Shown piece by piece: positions 53,043-61,306 of a stretch of DNA of 64,000 bases. The stretch's first letter is position 1; each line of letters opens with the position of its first letter. The notes under the pieces are model-generated. The model was given only the letters and a program-made list of their open reading frames with translations, was not told the origin of the DNA and did no database searches. The stretch comes from Pseudomonas paraversuta. Lineage in GTDB: Bacteria > Pseudomonadota > Gammaproteobacteria > Pseudomonadales > Pseudomonadaceae. The position numbers were made by a program, and so were the translations under genes. The DNA is taken from assembly GCF_904063065.1 (NCBI RefSeq), contig NZ_CAJFCL010000008.1, positions 1 through 64,000 on the forward strand, given 5' to 3'.

Positions 53043-53915
53043 CTACAGATTGATCGGCACAGCTTCAAACCGCACGCGCGGATGGGCTATGCGGTCTTGG
53101 GCCCTGACCAGTTGCAGCTCATAGCTGGTGCACGCCTGGGTTTCGAGCAACACCTCATGCACTGCCGCTGCCGTGAACTCGAACGCAGCCACCAGGCTGT
53201 CGCCCAGCAGCACTCGCGCCAGGAACAATCCGGACGTCAGGTCGCCAACCCCCACAGGCTGACGCGGGAAGGCCAGCAACGGGCGGCGCAAGTGCCAGTT
53301 ACCCTCAGCGGTCACCAGCAGCATCTCGAAGCTCTCTGCCGGCTTGCCGGGATATGACAAGTGCTTGACCAGCACGGCCTTCGGGCCGCGTGCCAGCAAA
53401 CTGCGCGCCATCGCCAGACAGTCGAGCAGTGATTGCGGATGACGACCGCAGAAGCTGTCGAGCTCCAACTGGTTCGGACATAAAAAATCCGCCATCGCGG
53501 CAGCTTCTTCGAGCAGGAAGCTACTGACTTCCTCGGGCACGATGCAGCCCTTTTCAGGGTGCCCCATTACCGGGTCGCAGAGGTACAGCGCATTCGGGTT
53601 AACCGCTTTAATGCGCGCCACACCACTGAGGATCGCCCTCCCTTGCGCGGCACTGCCCAGATAGCCGGACAGGACCGCATCGCAATTGCCCAACTCACCG
53701 ATTGCGGCAATACCCTCGACCAGTGCAGGAATTTGTTCAGGAGCCAGCACTTCCCCCGTCCACTGACCATACTGGGTGTGATTGGAGAACTGCACCGTGT
53801 TCAAAGGCCATACGTTCACCCCGACGCGCTGCATGGGAAATACAGCAGCGCTGTTGCCGGCATGGCCGAAAACCACGTGGGATTGGATGGCGAGTAAATG
53901 AGGTGTACGTTTCAT
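53043..53915 (-). CDS. pdxY: Pyridoxal kinase
   Basis: This 290-residue ribokinase-fold enzyme phosphorylates pyridoxal to PLP in the vitamin B6 salvage pathway. It begins LLAIQSHVVFGHAGNSAAVFPMQRVGVNVW, has YLCDPVMG near residue 110 and PVGVGDLTSGLFLARVL near 222-238, which holds the catalytic aspartate and anion hole. PLP made here could also matter to the MocR regulator in this window, though they are not linked. It appears monocistronic. Confidence 0.95.
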   Translation of the reverse strand: MKRTPHLLAIQSHVVFGHAGNSAAVFPMQRVGVNVWPLNTVQFSNHTQYGQWTGEVLAPEQIPALVEGIAAIGELGNCDAVLSGYLGSAAQGRAILSGVARIKAVNPNALYLCDPVMGHPEKGCIVPEEVSSFLLEEAAAMADFLCPNQLELDSFCGRHPQSLLDCLAMARSLLARGPKAVLVKHLSYPGKPAESFEMLLVTAEGNWHLRRPLLAFPRQPVGVGDLTSGLFLARVLLGDSLVAAFEFTAAAVHEVLLETQACTSYELQLVRAQDRIAHPRVRFEAVPINL

Positions 53916-54028
53916 GCCGGATTCCAGACTACGGGTGGATTCAAGCCACGCAGTATGCGGCTAAATGCAGCCTGTACGACAGGCTGAAGACGCAGTTAAG
54001 CTGAACCTAATCTGTTGGAGCGCACTTA

Positions 54029-54430
54029 ATGCTGACCCTTGGAAATATGTTTGTGCTGATGCTGCTGGCAACTGGCGCTGCCTGGCTGTGGCACAACCAC
54101 GGCCTGCGCGAACGGGCGCTGGAGCGGGTCAAACAACACTGCAAAAACCTTGATATCGATTTACTGGATGAGAACGTCGCGCTTAAAAAAATCGGTCTGG
54201 TAGCCGATGCCAACGGCCGCAAGCGCCTGGCGCGCGTGTATAACTTTGAATTCACGGTAACCGGCGAGCAACGCCACACCGGGACCATCACGCAATTCGG
54301 TGCCCATAGCGCAAAAATCGAACTGCCGCCCTACCCGTTCAAAACTGAACCTGAACCGAGCGAGATCCCCAGCGCCCAGGTGATTGAACTCAGCCAATGG
54401 CGCCAGGACCACAGCAAGACCCGTCACTGA
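54029..54430 (+). CDS. DUF3301 protein
   Basis: This 133-residue protein has one N-terminal membrane segment (about residues 5-21, MFVLMLLATGAAWLW) followed by DUF3301 features: HGLRERALERVKQHCKNLDIDLLDENVALKKIGL, then LARVYNFEFTVTGEQRHTGTI. Its function is unknown. TGGAG precedes the ATG. The gene is divergent from pdxY. The 265-bp gap after it holds one perfect DnaA-box 9-mer (54521-54529) and no gene. Confidence 0.85.
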   Translation: MLTLGNMFVLMLLATGAAWLWHNHGLRERALERVKQHCKNLDIDLLDENVALKKIGLVADANGRKRLARVYNFEFTVTGEQRHTGTITQFGAHSAKIELPPYPFKTEPEPSEIPSAQVIELSQWRQDHSKTRH

Positions 54431-54695
54431 CCCCGGATGGCTGACGAAGCGCCCGCAAGAGCTGCCGAAAACTGCTCCTGCCGTTAGCCAATACCTTCAA
54501 GACATCGCAGGCAAAATACCTGTGGATAACTTTTCAAAAAACAGCCCTGAACCCCCGAAATAGACGCTTGATCCGGATTTTAGCCGGGAATAATTCATGC
54601 TCGCGCCGCAGATTGTAGGACAACTTTACCAGCACAAAATGTGCCCGAAACGCCCTGTTTTCGACCCAAACAGGCAACCATGCCTGGGCAAAAGA

Positions 54696-55658
54696 CTACT
54701 CGATGCAGTTTTTCAGCCCGAACAGCAATGAATTCACGTCCTGTGGCTGATCGAAAATCAGTTCAATGCGTGAATCCTTGCGCCACTCACTTGGTTTCCA
54801 GTCTGCAACACAGTTATCCACAGAATTTGTTGAAAACCAGCCCGTAGAGCCATGGATAACCAGTTTGGCGCGACGCCAATCCAGACTTTCCAGCCACTGC
54901 TGCAACCGCCCCAGATCAAATTGCCGGGACGGATGCCAGCACCACCCCGCACTCCACCCTTCAGGGTCAAGCCGGGTCATTACAACCGGGGTATCGGGAC
55001 TGGAAAACACCCTGCCAACTTGATTAATATCCTTATAAATCAACGAGTTATCCACAGCATGAATAACATTCATATTGGCTGCAGGCAGCGTATTTAAAGG
55101 GATTCGGCCATGTTCGGTCCATACAATCGGGCACTTTGGCAGGTCATATGCAATTCGCTCACGTTGCTCGTTTTGCACACTATTAGATTTATTCATGACC
55201 ACTAAACCGGCGATTTCCAGGGCCGTTTTCTGGGTTTGAGGCAGGGGTTTTCCCTGGGCCAGTGCTTGTGCATCCAGCACCATGACACAGGGCTGCAACG
55301 CCAAAACCCCCAGCCACGGAGCCTCGCTGAGTTGCTTGATGATTTGGGCCGGATGCCCCAGACCGGAAGGCTCAATAAACAATCGATCGGGACGAGCCTT
55401 GCGTAAAAGACGGCTCAAACCGATCTGAAACGGCGCGCCATTGACGCAACACACGCAGCCACCCGCCACTTCGGCAATGGCGACAGCACCGTCCTGCTGG
55501 CTCATTAAAGCCGCGTCCAGGCCAATTTGACCGAACTCATTGACCAGTACAGCCCAGCGTTCGTGTTCAGGCTTTTGCGTCATCAGGTGCTGGAGCAGAC
55601 TGGTTTTGCCGGCCCCCAGGGGACCGGCAATCAGGTGGGTGGGAATGTTGTGCAACAT
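54696..55658 (-). CDS. CobW/COG0523-family GTPase, first copy
   Basis: This 320-residue zinc-associated GTPase has Walker A GPLGAGKTSLLQ (about 12-23), the metal-binding GGCVCC (about residue 67, CxCC) and the GTP-base segment VMNKSN near 175. The C-terminal CobW domain ends the protein. In Pseudomonas, such genes in the Zur regulon are made when zinc is scarce and are thought to deliver zinc to client proteins. It is the last gene of an operon with DUF1826 and the second CobW gene. Confidence 0.88.
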   Translation of the reverse strand: MLHNIPTHLIAGPLGAGKTSLLQHLMTQKPEHERWAVLVNEFGQIGLDAALMSQQDGAVAIAEVAGGCVCCVNGAPFQIGLSRLLRKARPDRLFIEPSGLGHPAQIIKQLSEAPWLGVLALQPCVMVLDAQALAQGKPLPQTQKTALEIAGLVVMNKSNSVQNEQRERIAYDLPKCPIVWTEHGRIPLNTLPAANMNVIHAVDNSLIYKDINQVGRVFSSPDTPVVMTRLDPEGWSAGWCWHPSRQFDLGRLQQWLESLDWRRAKLVIHGSTGWFSTNSVDNCVADWKPSEWRKDSRIELIFDQPQDVNSLLFGLKNCIE

Positions 55659-55698
55659 TTTTGCCGGCTTCTGTATTGATCGAAGTAAACAATATGCC

Positions 55699-56352
55699 TC
55701 AGGCCAGCCAATCGAGGGTCAAAATCAGCCGCCGCTCTCCCGGAGCCAATGCCGGCGAACGATGGATCAGGCCAGCCCCCTCATTGCCCTGCCATTTTTC
55801 GCCCTTGAGCAATGCCACCTCGCCGGTATTTATTTGCTCAATTAACCAACAGTCCAGTGGTTCGGTCTGGGGTTGTCCTAGCTGACAGCGCTCCATCACG
55901 CCCTCCTTCAACCACTGGCTGCCTATCCCCGCGTAAGTGGTAATAAGTCGTACAGGCACGTGATCCACATGAAATCTTGGGCACATCGCTTTATCCAGAG
56001 CCCTCAGACGCAGCCCAATGCGTTTTGCGCCCAACAAACAGGCATAGGCACTGACGAGCCAGGAAATGTCGGCAATAAAGCTCTCATAGCCCTCCAGATC
56101 GTTAAACCTTGAAGCAAGGCCGCTGAGGTTCGGCCGGGCCTTTTCATCGGCCATTTCAAGCACCAATGCGTCCGCCAGAGGCTCATCCAGCGAAAGTAAC
56201 AAAGCTGAAAAATCGGTGATCTGGACCGGCAACTGACGCTGCCAAATGGTCATATTGACGTCATCCTGAAGAATTTTCGCCATCACATCCGGGCTTGTTC
56301 CCCGCACGTCACCGACCGCCGGGCGGGCAATTTGAGCGAGCGTTTGCATCAT
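55699..56352 (-). CDS. DUF1826 protein of the zinc-starvation operon
   Basis: This protein of about 217 residues has the DUF1826 pattern, with CPRFHVDHVPVRLITTYAGIGSQWL near the middle and LIHRSPALAPGERRLILTLD at the end. The HxD...H arrangement recalls iron/2-oxoglutarate-type proteins, but no activity is known. I chose the ATG at 56352 because it overlaps the stop of the upstream CobW gene by 4 nt and has AGAGG upstream. It lies between two CobW genes. Confidence 0.85.
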   Translation of the reverse strand: MMQTLAQIARPAVGDVRGTSPDVMAKILQDDVNMTIWQRQLPVQITDFSALLLSLDEPLADALVLEMADEKARPNLSGLASRFNDLEGYESFIADISWLVSAYACLLGAKRIGLRLRALDKAMCPRFHVDHVPVRLITTYAGIGSQWLKEGVMERCQLGQPQTEPLDCWLIEQINTGEVALLKGEKWQGNEGAGLIHRSPALAPGERRLILTLDWLA

Positions 56353-57557
56353 CCGGCCACCTCTTCGTGCCATTGCCCAAACGGATCGTTCAGCTGCTTC
56401 CACACCTCTACCCCCAAGCTCATTTCTGCATCCGAGAGCAAACAGGCATCGAGTTCCGCCGTCAGCAGCAAAAAGTCTATGTGCTGACCGATAAACACCA
56501 GCTCCTGACGGCAGTCTGCGGTGTCCGGCAACCACTTTTGCAGGATTTCAGCCCTGGTTTGTGCATCTTCTGGCCATTGATCGCGGGGCACGAAACGCCA
56601 CCAGCGTCCGGCGAATCCATAGCGCATCAGGCCCCCGGCCTGGGACCAACTGCCTGCTTCCTGGTACTTGCTGGCCAGCCAGAAAAAGCCCTTTGAACGC
56701 AGCAGTTTGCCGTTGGTCCAGGGCCGATCAATAAAATTAAAAAAACGCTCGGGGTGAAACGGCCGGCGCGCGCGATAAGCCGTGGAAGCGATGCCGTATT
56801 CCGCAGTTTCCGGCACATGCGCGCCGCGTAACTCTTGTAACCAGCCCGGTGCCTGGGCTGCCCGCTCGAAGTCAAAACGGCCGGTATTGAGGATTTTTTT
56901 CAGAGGGACTTCCCCCATCACCATCGGAATTATTTCGGCCTGGGCATTCAGGCGCTCAAGAATGGCGATTAATTCCAGGCGGTCGGCGCTACTGATGAGA
57001 TCACTTTTGCTGATCAAGATAACGTCTGCGAACTCAATTTGTTCTATTAGCAGATCGGTTATTGAGCGTTCATCGTCTTCACCCAGGGTCTCTCCACGGG
57101 ATGCCAGGCTCTCCGAGTCCTGGTAATCCTGCAAAAAATTCAGGCCATCGACCACAGTGACCATGGTGTCCAAGCGAGCGATATCGGCCAGGCTTTGGCC
57201 TGAATCGTCGCGAAAAGTGAAAGTTTCTGCCACCGGCAGGGGTTCCGAAATACCGGTTGATTCGATCAATAAATAATCAAACCGCCCCTCTTTGGCTAAC
57301 TTGCTGACTTCTTCAAGAAGGTCTTCACGCAGGGTGCAACAGATGCAGCCATTGCTCATTTCGACCAGTTTTTCTTCGGCCCGATTGAGGCTCACATCGC
57401 GCTGAACCTCACCACCATCAATATTGATTTCGCTCATGTCATTGACGATGACGGCCACGCGCAAGTTGTCGCGATTGCGCAAAATGTAATTGAGTAGGGT
57501 ACTTTTTCCTGCTCCGAGAAATCCGGACAGCACAGTCACCGGCAAACGTTTTGACAT
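56349..57557 (-). CDS. zigA: CobW/COG0523-family zinc GTPase, ZigA-like
   Basis: This 402-residue GTPase has Walker A GFLGAGKSTLLNYIL (about 12-26), Walker B-like LIESTGISEP near 97-106, the metal-binding NGCICCTLRED (CxCC near 70) and SKSDL near 185. The length and C-terminal domain fit the ZigA/YciC group, zinc metallochaperones induced by Zur during zinc limitation. GAGGAAC precedes the ATG. It is the first gene of the minus-strand arm, divergent from folE2 with Zur-like palindromes between. The symbol is by family likeness. Confidence 0.85.
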   Translation of the reverse strand: MSKRLPVTVLSGFLGAGKSTLLNYILRNRDNLRVAVIVNDMSEINIDGGEVQRDVSLNRAEEKLVEMSNGCICCTLREDLLEEVSKLAKEGRFDYLLIESTGISEPLPVAETFTFRDDSGQSLADIARLDTMVTVVDGLNFLQDYQDSESLASRGETLGEDDERSITDLLIEQIEFADVILISKSDLISSADRLELIAILERLNAQAEIIPMVMGEVPLKKILNTGRFDFERAAQAPGWLQELRGAHVPETAEYGIASTAYRARRPFHPERFFNFIDRPWTNGKLLRSKGFFWLASKYQEAGSWSQAGGLMRYGFAGRWWRFVPRDQWPEDAQTRAEILQKWLPDTADCRQELVFIGQHIDFLLLTAELDACLLSDAEMSLGVEVWKQLNDPFGQWHEEVAG

Positions 57558-57622
57558 GGGAGTTCCTCACCAGGGTTAGCAGGTCAAAGCGCCCGCTTTA
57601 AGGCCGACCGTTTCCGATCGTC

Positions 57623-57641
57623 GATAATGATACATTATAAC
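57623..57641. promoter_or_regulatory. Probable Zur box, site 1
   Basis: GATAATGATACATTATAAC contains the perfect palindrome ATAATG-ATA-CATTAT (57624-57638). It is AT-rich like known Zur boxes and covers a TATAAT -10 box for the minus-strand CobW gene. A Zur-zinc complex here would block both divergent promoters. Confidence 0.7.
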
Positions 57642-57660
57642 AATACAAAGCATTAGAATT

Positions 57661-57673
57661 GTTATCTTGTAAC
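57661..57673. promoter_or_regulatory. Possible Zur box, site 2
   Basis: GTTATCTTGTAAC is a GTTA-N5-TAAC palindrome lying 30 nt before the folE2 ATG. It is a second, weaker candidate for a Zur site serving the plus-strand arm. Confidence 0.5.
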
Positions 57674-57702
57674 GTTTCGCCATTCACTCGATGGAAGCCC
57701 TA

Positions 57703-58596
57703 ATGAACGCCCTGACCCTTCCGGACATCGCCTCGCAAAACGCCCGACAATCTCTACCCCTCGAATGGGTCGGCATGTGCGGGATCGCATTGCCCGTGCT
57801 GATTAACGCTCAGCGACACACCGCAACAGCCGATGCAGGCGTTAGCCTGGATGATGGAGAAGCTCGCGGGATCCACATGTCGCGCCTTTATCTCGCGCTA
57901 GAAGTTCTAGAGTCGCAGGAGCTGAACCCTCTACTTTTGAAAATAATTTTGCAGCGATTTCTCGACAGTCACGATGATTTATCGATCTGTGCCTACCTGA
58001 GAATTCACACCCAATTGCTGCTAAAGCGGCCGGCACTGGTCAGCCCTTTAAGCGGCTGGAAGAGTTACCCGGTGAGCATCGATGCATCTCTGAAAAACGG
58101 AATGTTCCACGTGGAACTAAAAATTGAGGTGACCTATTCATCCACCTGCCCGTGCTCGGCGGCATTGGCCCGGCAGTTAATTCAGCAACAATTCGTCAGT
58201 GACTTTGCCAACCAGCCGCTGCATCACGCCGATGTATTAACCTGGCTTGGCAGTTCACAAGGCATAGTCGCAACACCCCATAGCCAAAGAAGCACCGCTT
58301 GCCTGCAGCTCAACCTGAGCTCCGAGCTACAGTCTTTGCCGATCGAAATGATCATTGATGAGGCAGAACGAGCGCTGGGGACTGCGGTACAAACTGCGGT
58401 GAGGCGCGCAGATGAACAAGCCTTCGCTCTGGCCAATGGGCAGAATTTAATGTTTTGTGAAGATGCCGCGCGGCGCTTGAATGTGGCACTGAAGACAGCT
58501 CCCGGGGTGAAAGGCTTCATGCTGAAAGTGGTTCACGCCGAAAGTCTGCACAGCCATGATGCCGTCGCTGAAAGCCGCTGGAACTGGAGAGTCTGA
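57703..58596 (+). CDS. folE2: GTP cyclohydrolase FolE2 (type IB)
   Basis: This enzyme of about 297 residues makes dihydroneopterin triphosphate from GTP, the first step of folate biosynthesis. It belongs to the type IB family that does not need zinc and replaces zinc-dependent FolE when zinc is short. It shows LPLEWVGMCGIALPV near residues 17-31 and YSSTCPCSAALARQL near 145-159 with the catalytic cysteine. The ATG at 57703 is preferred over 57691 because GGAAG precedes it. It overlaps the carbonic anhydrase gene by one base (TGATG). Confidence 0.94.
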   Translation: MNALTLPDIASQNARQSLPLEWVGMCGIALPVLINAQRHTATADAGVSLDDGEARGIHMSRLYLALEVLESQELNPLLLKIILQRFLDSHDDLSICAYLRIHTQLLLKRPALVSPLSGWKSYPVSIDASLKNGMFHVELKIEVTYSSTCPCSAALARQLIQQQFVSDFANQPLHHADVLTWLGSSQGIVATPHSQRSTACLQLNLSSELQSLPIEMIIDEAERALGTAVQTAVRRADEQAFALANGQNLMFCEDAARRLNVALKTAPGVKGFMLKVVHAESLHSHDAVAESRWNWRV

Positions 58597-59156
58597 TGAT
58601 CCGCAAAAATCCGTCCGGCGATTTACCGCAAATTGCAGAGTCCGCATACGTCGACAGAACCGCCATCATCTGCGGCAAGGTGGTGATTGGCGAGAACGTA
58701 TTCGTCGGGCCATATGCCGTTATCCGCGCCGACGAAGTAGACAAGGACGGCGGTATGCAGCCCATCAGCATTGGCGCCAATTCCAATATTCAGGATGGCG
58801 TAGTCATACATTCAAAGTCCGGGGCGGCAGTGACCATTGGTGAATACACTTCGATTGCCCACCGCTCCATCGTCCACGGGCCATGCCGTGTTGGCGACCG
58901 GGTGTTCATCGGTTTCAACAGTGTGCTGTTCAATTGCGAGCTGGGGGATGGTTGCGTGGTCCGGCATAACTCGGTCGTCGATGGCCGCGACCTGCCGGAT
59001 AATTTTTATGTGCCGTCAACGACACGTATCGGACCCAACACTGACCTGAGCCAGTTTTCTCCCGTCAGTGTCAGTGCCTCGGAGTTTTCAGAGGATGTAG
59101 CGCGCACCAACGTAGATCTGGTGCGCGGCTATAAAGCGCTGCAAAACGAATTTTAA
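58596..59156 (+). CDS. Gamma-class carbonic anhydrase family protein
   Basis: This 186-residue left-handed beta-helix protein of hexapeptide repeats has the three metal-ligand histidines of gamma carbonic anhydrases at His72, His89 and His94 (VIHSKSG, SIAHRSIVHGP). Gamma enzymes can use iron or cobalt, which fits a role as replacement for zinc-dependent carbonic anhydrases. It is translationally coupled to folE2. Its last 4 nt overlap the end of the DUF3617 gene on the other strand. Confidence 0.9.
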   Translation: MIRKNPSGDLPQIAESAYVDRTAIICGKVVIGENVFVGPYAVIRADEVDKDGGMQPISIGANSNIQDGVVIHSKSGAAVTIGEYTSIAHRSIVHGPCRVGDRVFIGFNSVLFNCELGDGCVVRHNSVVDGRDLPDNFYVPSTTRIGPNTDLSQFSPVSVSASEFSEDVARTNVDLVRGYKALQNEF

Positions 59157-59677
59157 TCAGCCCGTGGTTTGACTGTTCCACAGTTCTGTCCGAGCCAGAC
59201 CGCGCGGGTATCCATGCTGCCTTTTTGCTGGATGCCCGTCGCGTTGAAGGTGCCATTGACCTGGGTAGTGAATTCACGATCGCTGACGAAAGTTGCTATC
59301 CCGGCACCCTGGGCTTTTGGGCAACTAAAGCGGAACTTCCATTTATTTCCACTACGCTCAGTGATCTGCTGATTACATCCTGACTTGGGATCGGTCAGTG
59401 GAATCTCATCCGATTTAACTTGATCGGGCGTGAGACAAACCCGAACCCCCTTGCCTCCCATGGTCAGTCCCTGATTCTCCAATTGGGCTTTTTGTTCCGG
59501 GGTCAGCATGTTCTGTAATTGGCCTAGCATTACCTGCAAGTCAGGCAGTTGCTGACCATCTACCTGCATGTTGCTGGAGGTAAGTTCCCACAGACCCGGT
59601 TGCAGCATCTGGGCCTGTGCAGCTACGGGGATCGACAAACCACAGGCCATAAATAACCCAAGCAGACGAACATTCAT
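59153..59677 (-). CDS. DUF3617 exported protein
   Basis: This protein of about 174 residues has a signal peptide (MNVRLLGLFMACGLSIPVAAQAQ). The DUF3617 domain follows: MLQPGLWELTSS, with VRVCLTPDQ, CNQQITERSGNKWKFRFSC and later NCGTVKPRA. Conserved cysteines suggest disulfides in the periplasm. Function unknown. AGGAG 7 nt upstream sets the ATG at 59677. It is convergent with the zinc operon and not part of it. Confidence 0.87.
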   Translation of the reverse strand: MNVRLLGLFMACGLSIPVAAQAQMLQPGLWELTSSNMQVDGQQLPDLQVMLGQLQNMLTPEQKAQLENQGLTMGGKGVRVCLTPDQVKSDEIPLTDPKSGCNQQITERSGNKWKFRFSCPKAQGAGIATFVSDREFTTQVNGTFNATGIQQKGSMDTRAVWLGQNCGTVKPRAD

Positions 59678-59815
59678 CAAGAAACTCCTACGGAATTGTC
59701 CGCATTAGACGTCAAAAACTGAAGGGCGTTGCACGCGCAACTAAATAGGGACATTCATAACAGAACATGGTCTGTTAGTAGTTACAACGTCGGACATTGA
59801 GGAGCAAGGATACGC

Positions 59816-61255
59816 ATGGATTATCTAGGCCCACACGTTTTCGGATACCTGATTTTATTAATCCACAGCCTGGGCTTGATTGCCGCAGTGCATGCCGTAC
59901 TGACTGTGAGAACGGCGCAGGGCTCGATTGCCTGGGCCATGTCATTATTCTTCATCCCCTACTTCACACTTATTCCCTATCTGATATTTGGCCGCAGTAC
60001 GTTCGACGATTACATTCGCGCCCGACGCGAAGCCAATCAGGAAATGCGTGAAGCCATCACCGATCTCAACTGGCGCCCCTGGGTTGAGGAAGCACTGGCA
60101 GCCCGCAGCTCCAAAGCTTATACCTCGTTGCGGGCCATGCCCAAGTTGGGCCGCATGCCCTGCCTGGCGAACAACAGCGTGCGTTTGCTGATAAATGGCA
60201 CCGCCACGTTCGAGGCGATTTTCAAGGCCATACGCGAGGCGAAACAGGTCGTACTGGTTCAGTTTTTTATTGTCCATGACGACGACATCGGCATGAAGTT
60301 GCACGCTCTGCTGTTGGAAAAGGCTGCCCAAGGGGTTGCGGTCTATTTGCTCTACGACAGCATTGGTAGCCACTCCTTGCCCAAAAGTTACGGCGAAAGC
60401 CTGCGTGCTGGCGGTGTACAAACCTATGCCTTCGCTACGCGTGGCGGATGGATCAGCCGCTTCCAGGTGAACTTCCGCAACCATCGCAAAGTGGTGGTGG
60501 TGGATGGTGTGACGGGGTTCGTTGGCGGGCATAACGTCGGCGACGAATACCTGGGGGCCAAACCGCCGTTATCGCCGTGGCGCGATACCCATGTCGAAGT
60601 CAGCGGTCCGGTGGTGGCCTGCCTGCAGGAATCATTTGCCGAAGACTGGTTCTGGGCCGCACGCAAATTACCGCCCCTGATCCTGCCGCAGAGTTATCCG
60701 GACGGTGGGGTGCTCTGCCAGTTCCTGGCCAGCGGCCCGGCAGATCCTTACGAAACCTGCTCGCTGTTTTTTGTCGAAGCCATTCACGCAGCCAACCACC
60801 GGGTGTGGATAACCACGCCCTACTTCGTACCTGATGAAGCGGTGTTCTCGGCATTGCGCCTCGCAGTCCTACGCGGGGTCGATGTCCGCATCCTGATACC
60901 GTCACGTCCCGATCACAAAATTGTCTACGCGGCTTCCAGTCTGTATGCCTTTGAAGCAGTGCGCGCAGGCGTGCGGATCTTCCGTTACCAGCCCGGCTTT
61001 GTGCATCAAAAAGTGGTGTTGGTAGACAACGAAATCAGCGCCATCGGCAGTGCCAATATGGACAACCGTTCGTTCCGCCTCAATTTTGAAGTCATGCTGC
61101 TCACCGTCGACCAAGGGTTCGCCAGCCAGGTGGAGAACATGTTGCTCGATGACTTCGCCCTGGCCCGGGAGATCACCGAAGCCGACATCAAGGCCACCCA
61201 CCGTCTCCAGCAACTGGCCATGCGCGTTGCCCGGCTGGTTTCCCCCGTCCTATAA
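59816..61255 (+). CDS. clsA: Cardiolipin synthase
   Basis: This 479-residue inner-membrane enzyme joins two phosphatidylglycerol molecules into cardiolipin. Two N-terminal membrane segments (about 9-30 and 40-60) are followed by two phospholipase D motifs, NHRKVVVVDG near residue 222 and VHQKVVLVDN near 398 (HxKxxxxD), each with the usual following GxxN block (GGHNVGDEYL, SANMDNRSF). AGGAGC precedes the ATG. It is convergent with the cfa gene, another phospholipid-modifying enzyme. Confidence 0.95.
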   Translation: MDYLGPHVFGYLILLIHSLGLIAAVHAVLTVRTAQGSIAWAMSLFFIPYFTLIPYLIFGRSTFDDYIRARREANQEMREAITDLNWRPWVEEALAARSSKAYTSLRAMPKLGRMPCLANNSVRLLINGTATFEAIFKAIREAKQVVLVQFFIVHDDDIGMKLHALLLEKAAQGVAVYLLYDSIGSHSLPKSYGESLRAGGVQTYAFATRGGWISRFQVNFRNHRKVVVVDGVTGFVGGHNVGDEYLGAKPPLSPWRDTHVEVSGPVVACLQESFAEDWFWAARKLPPLILPQSYPDGGVLCQFLASGPADPYETCSLFFVEAIHAANHRVWITTPYFVPDEAVFSALRLAVLRGVDVRILIPSRPDHKIVYAASSLYAFEAVRAGVRIFRYQPGFVHQKVVLVDNEISAIGSANMDNRSFRLNFEVMLLTVDQGFASQVENMLLDDFALAREITEADIKATHRLQQLAMRVARLVSPVL

Positions 61256-61290
61256 AAAAGGCCGTGTCGCTTTGCGCGGCACGGCCTTTT
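61256..61290. terminator. Bidirectional terminator between clsA and cfa
   Basis: AAAAGGCCGTG (61256-61266) pairs with CACGGCCTTTT (61280-61290). With A and T tracts at both ends it can stop transcription from either convergent gene. Confidence 0.88.
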
Positions 61291-61306
61291 CGCCCGGCGA
61301 AAACTC

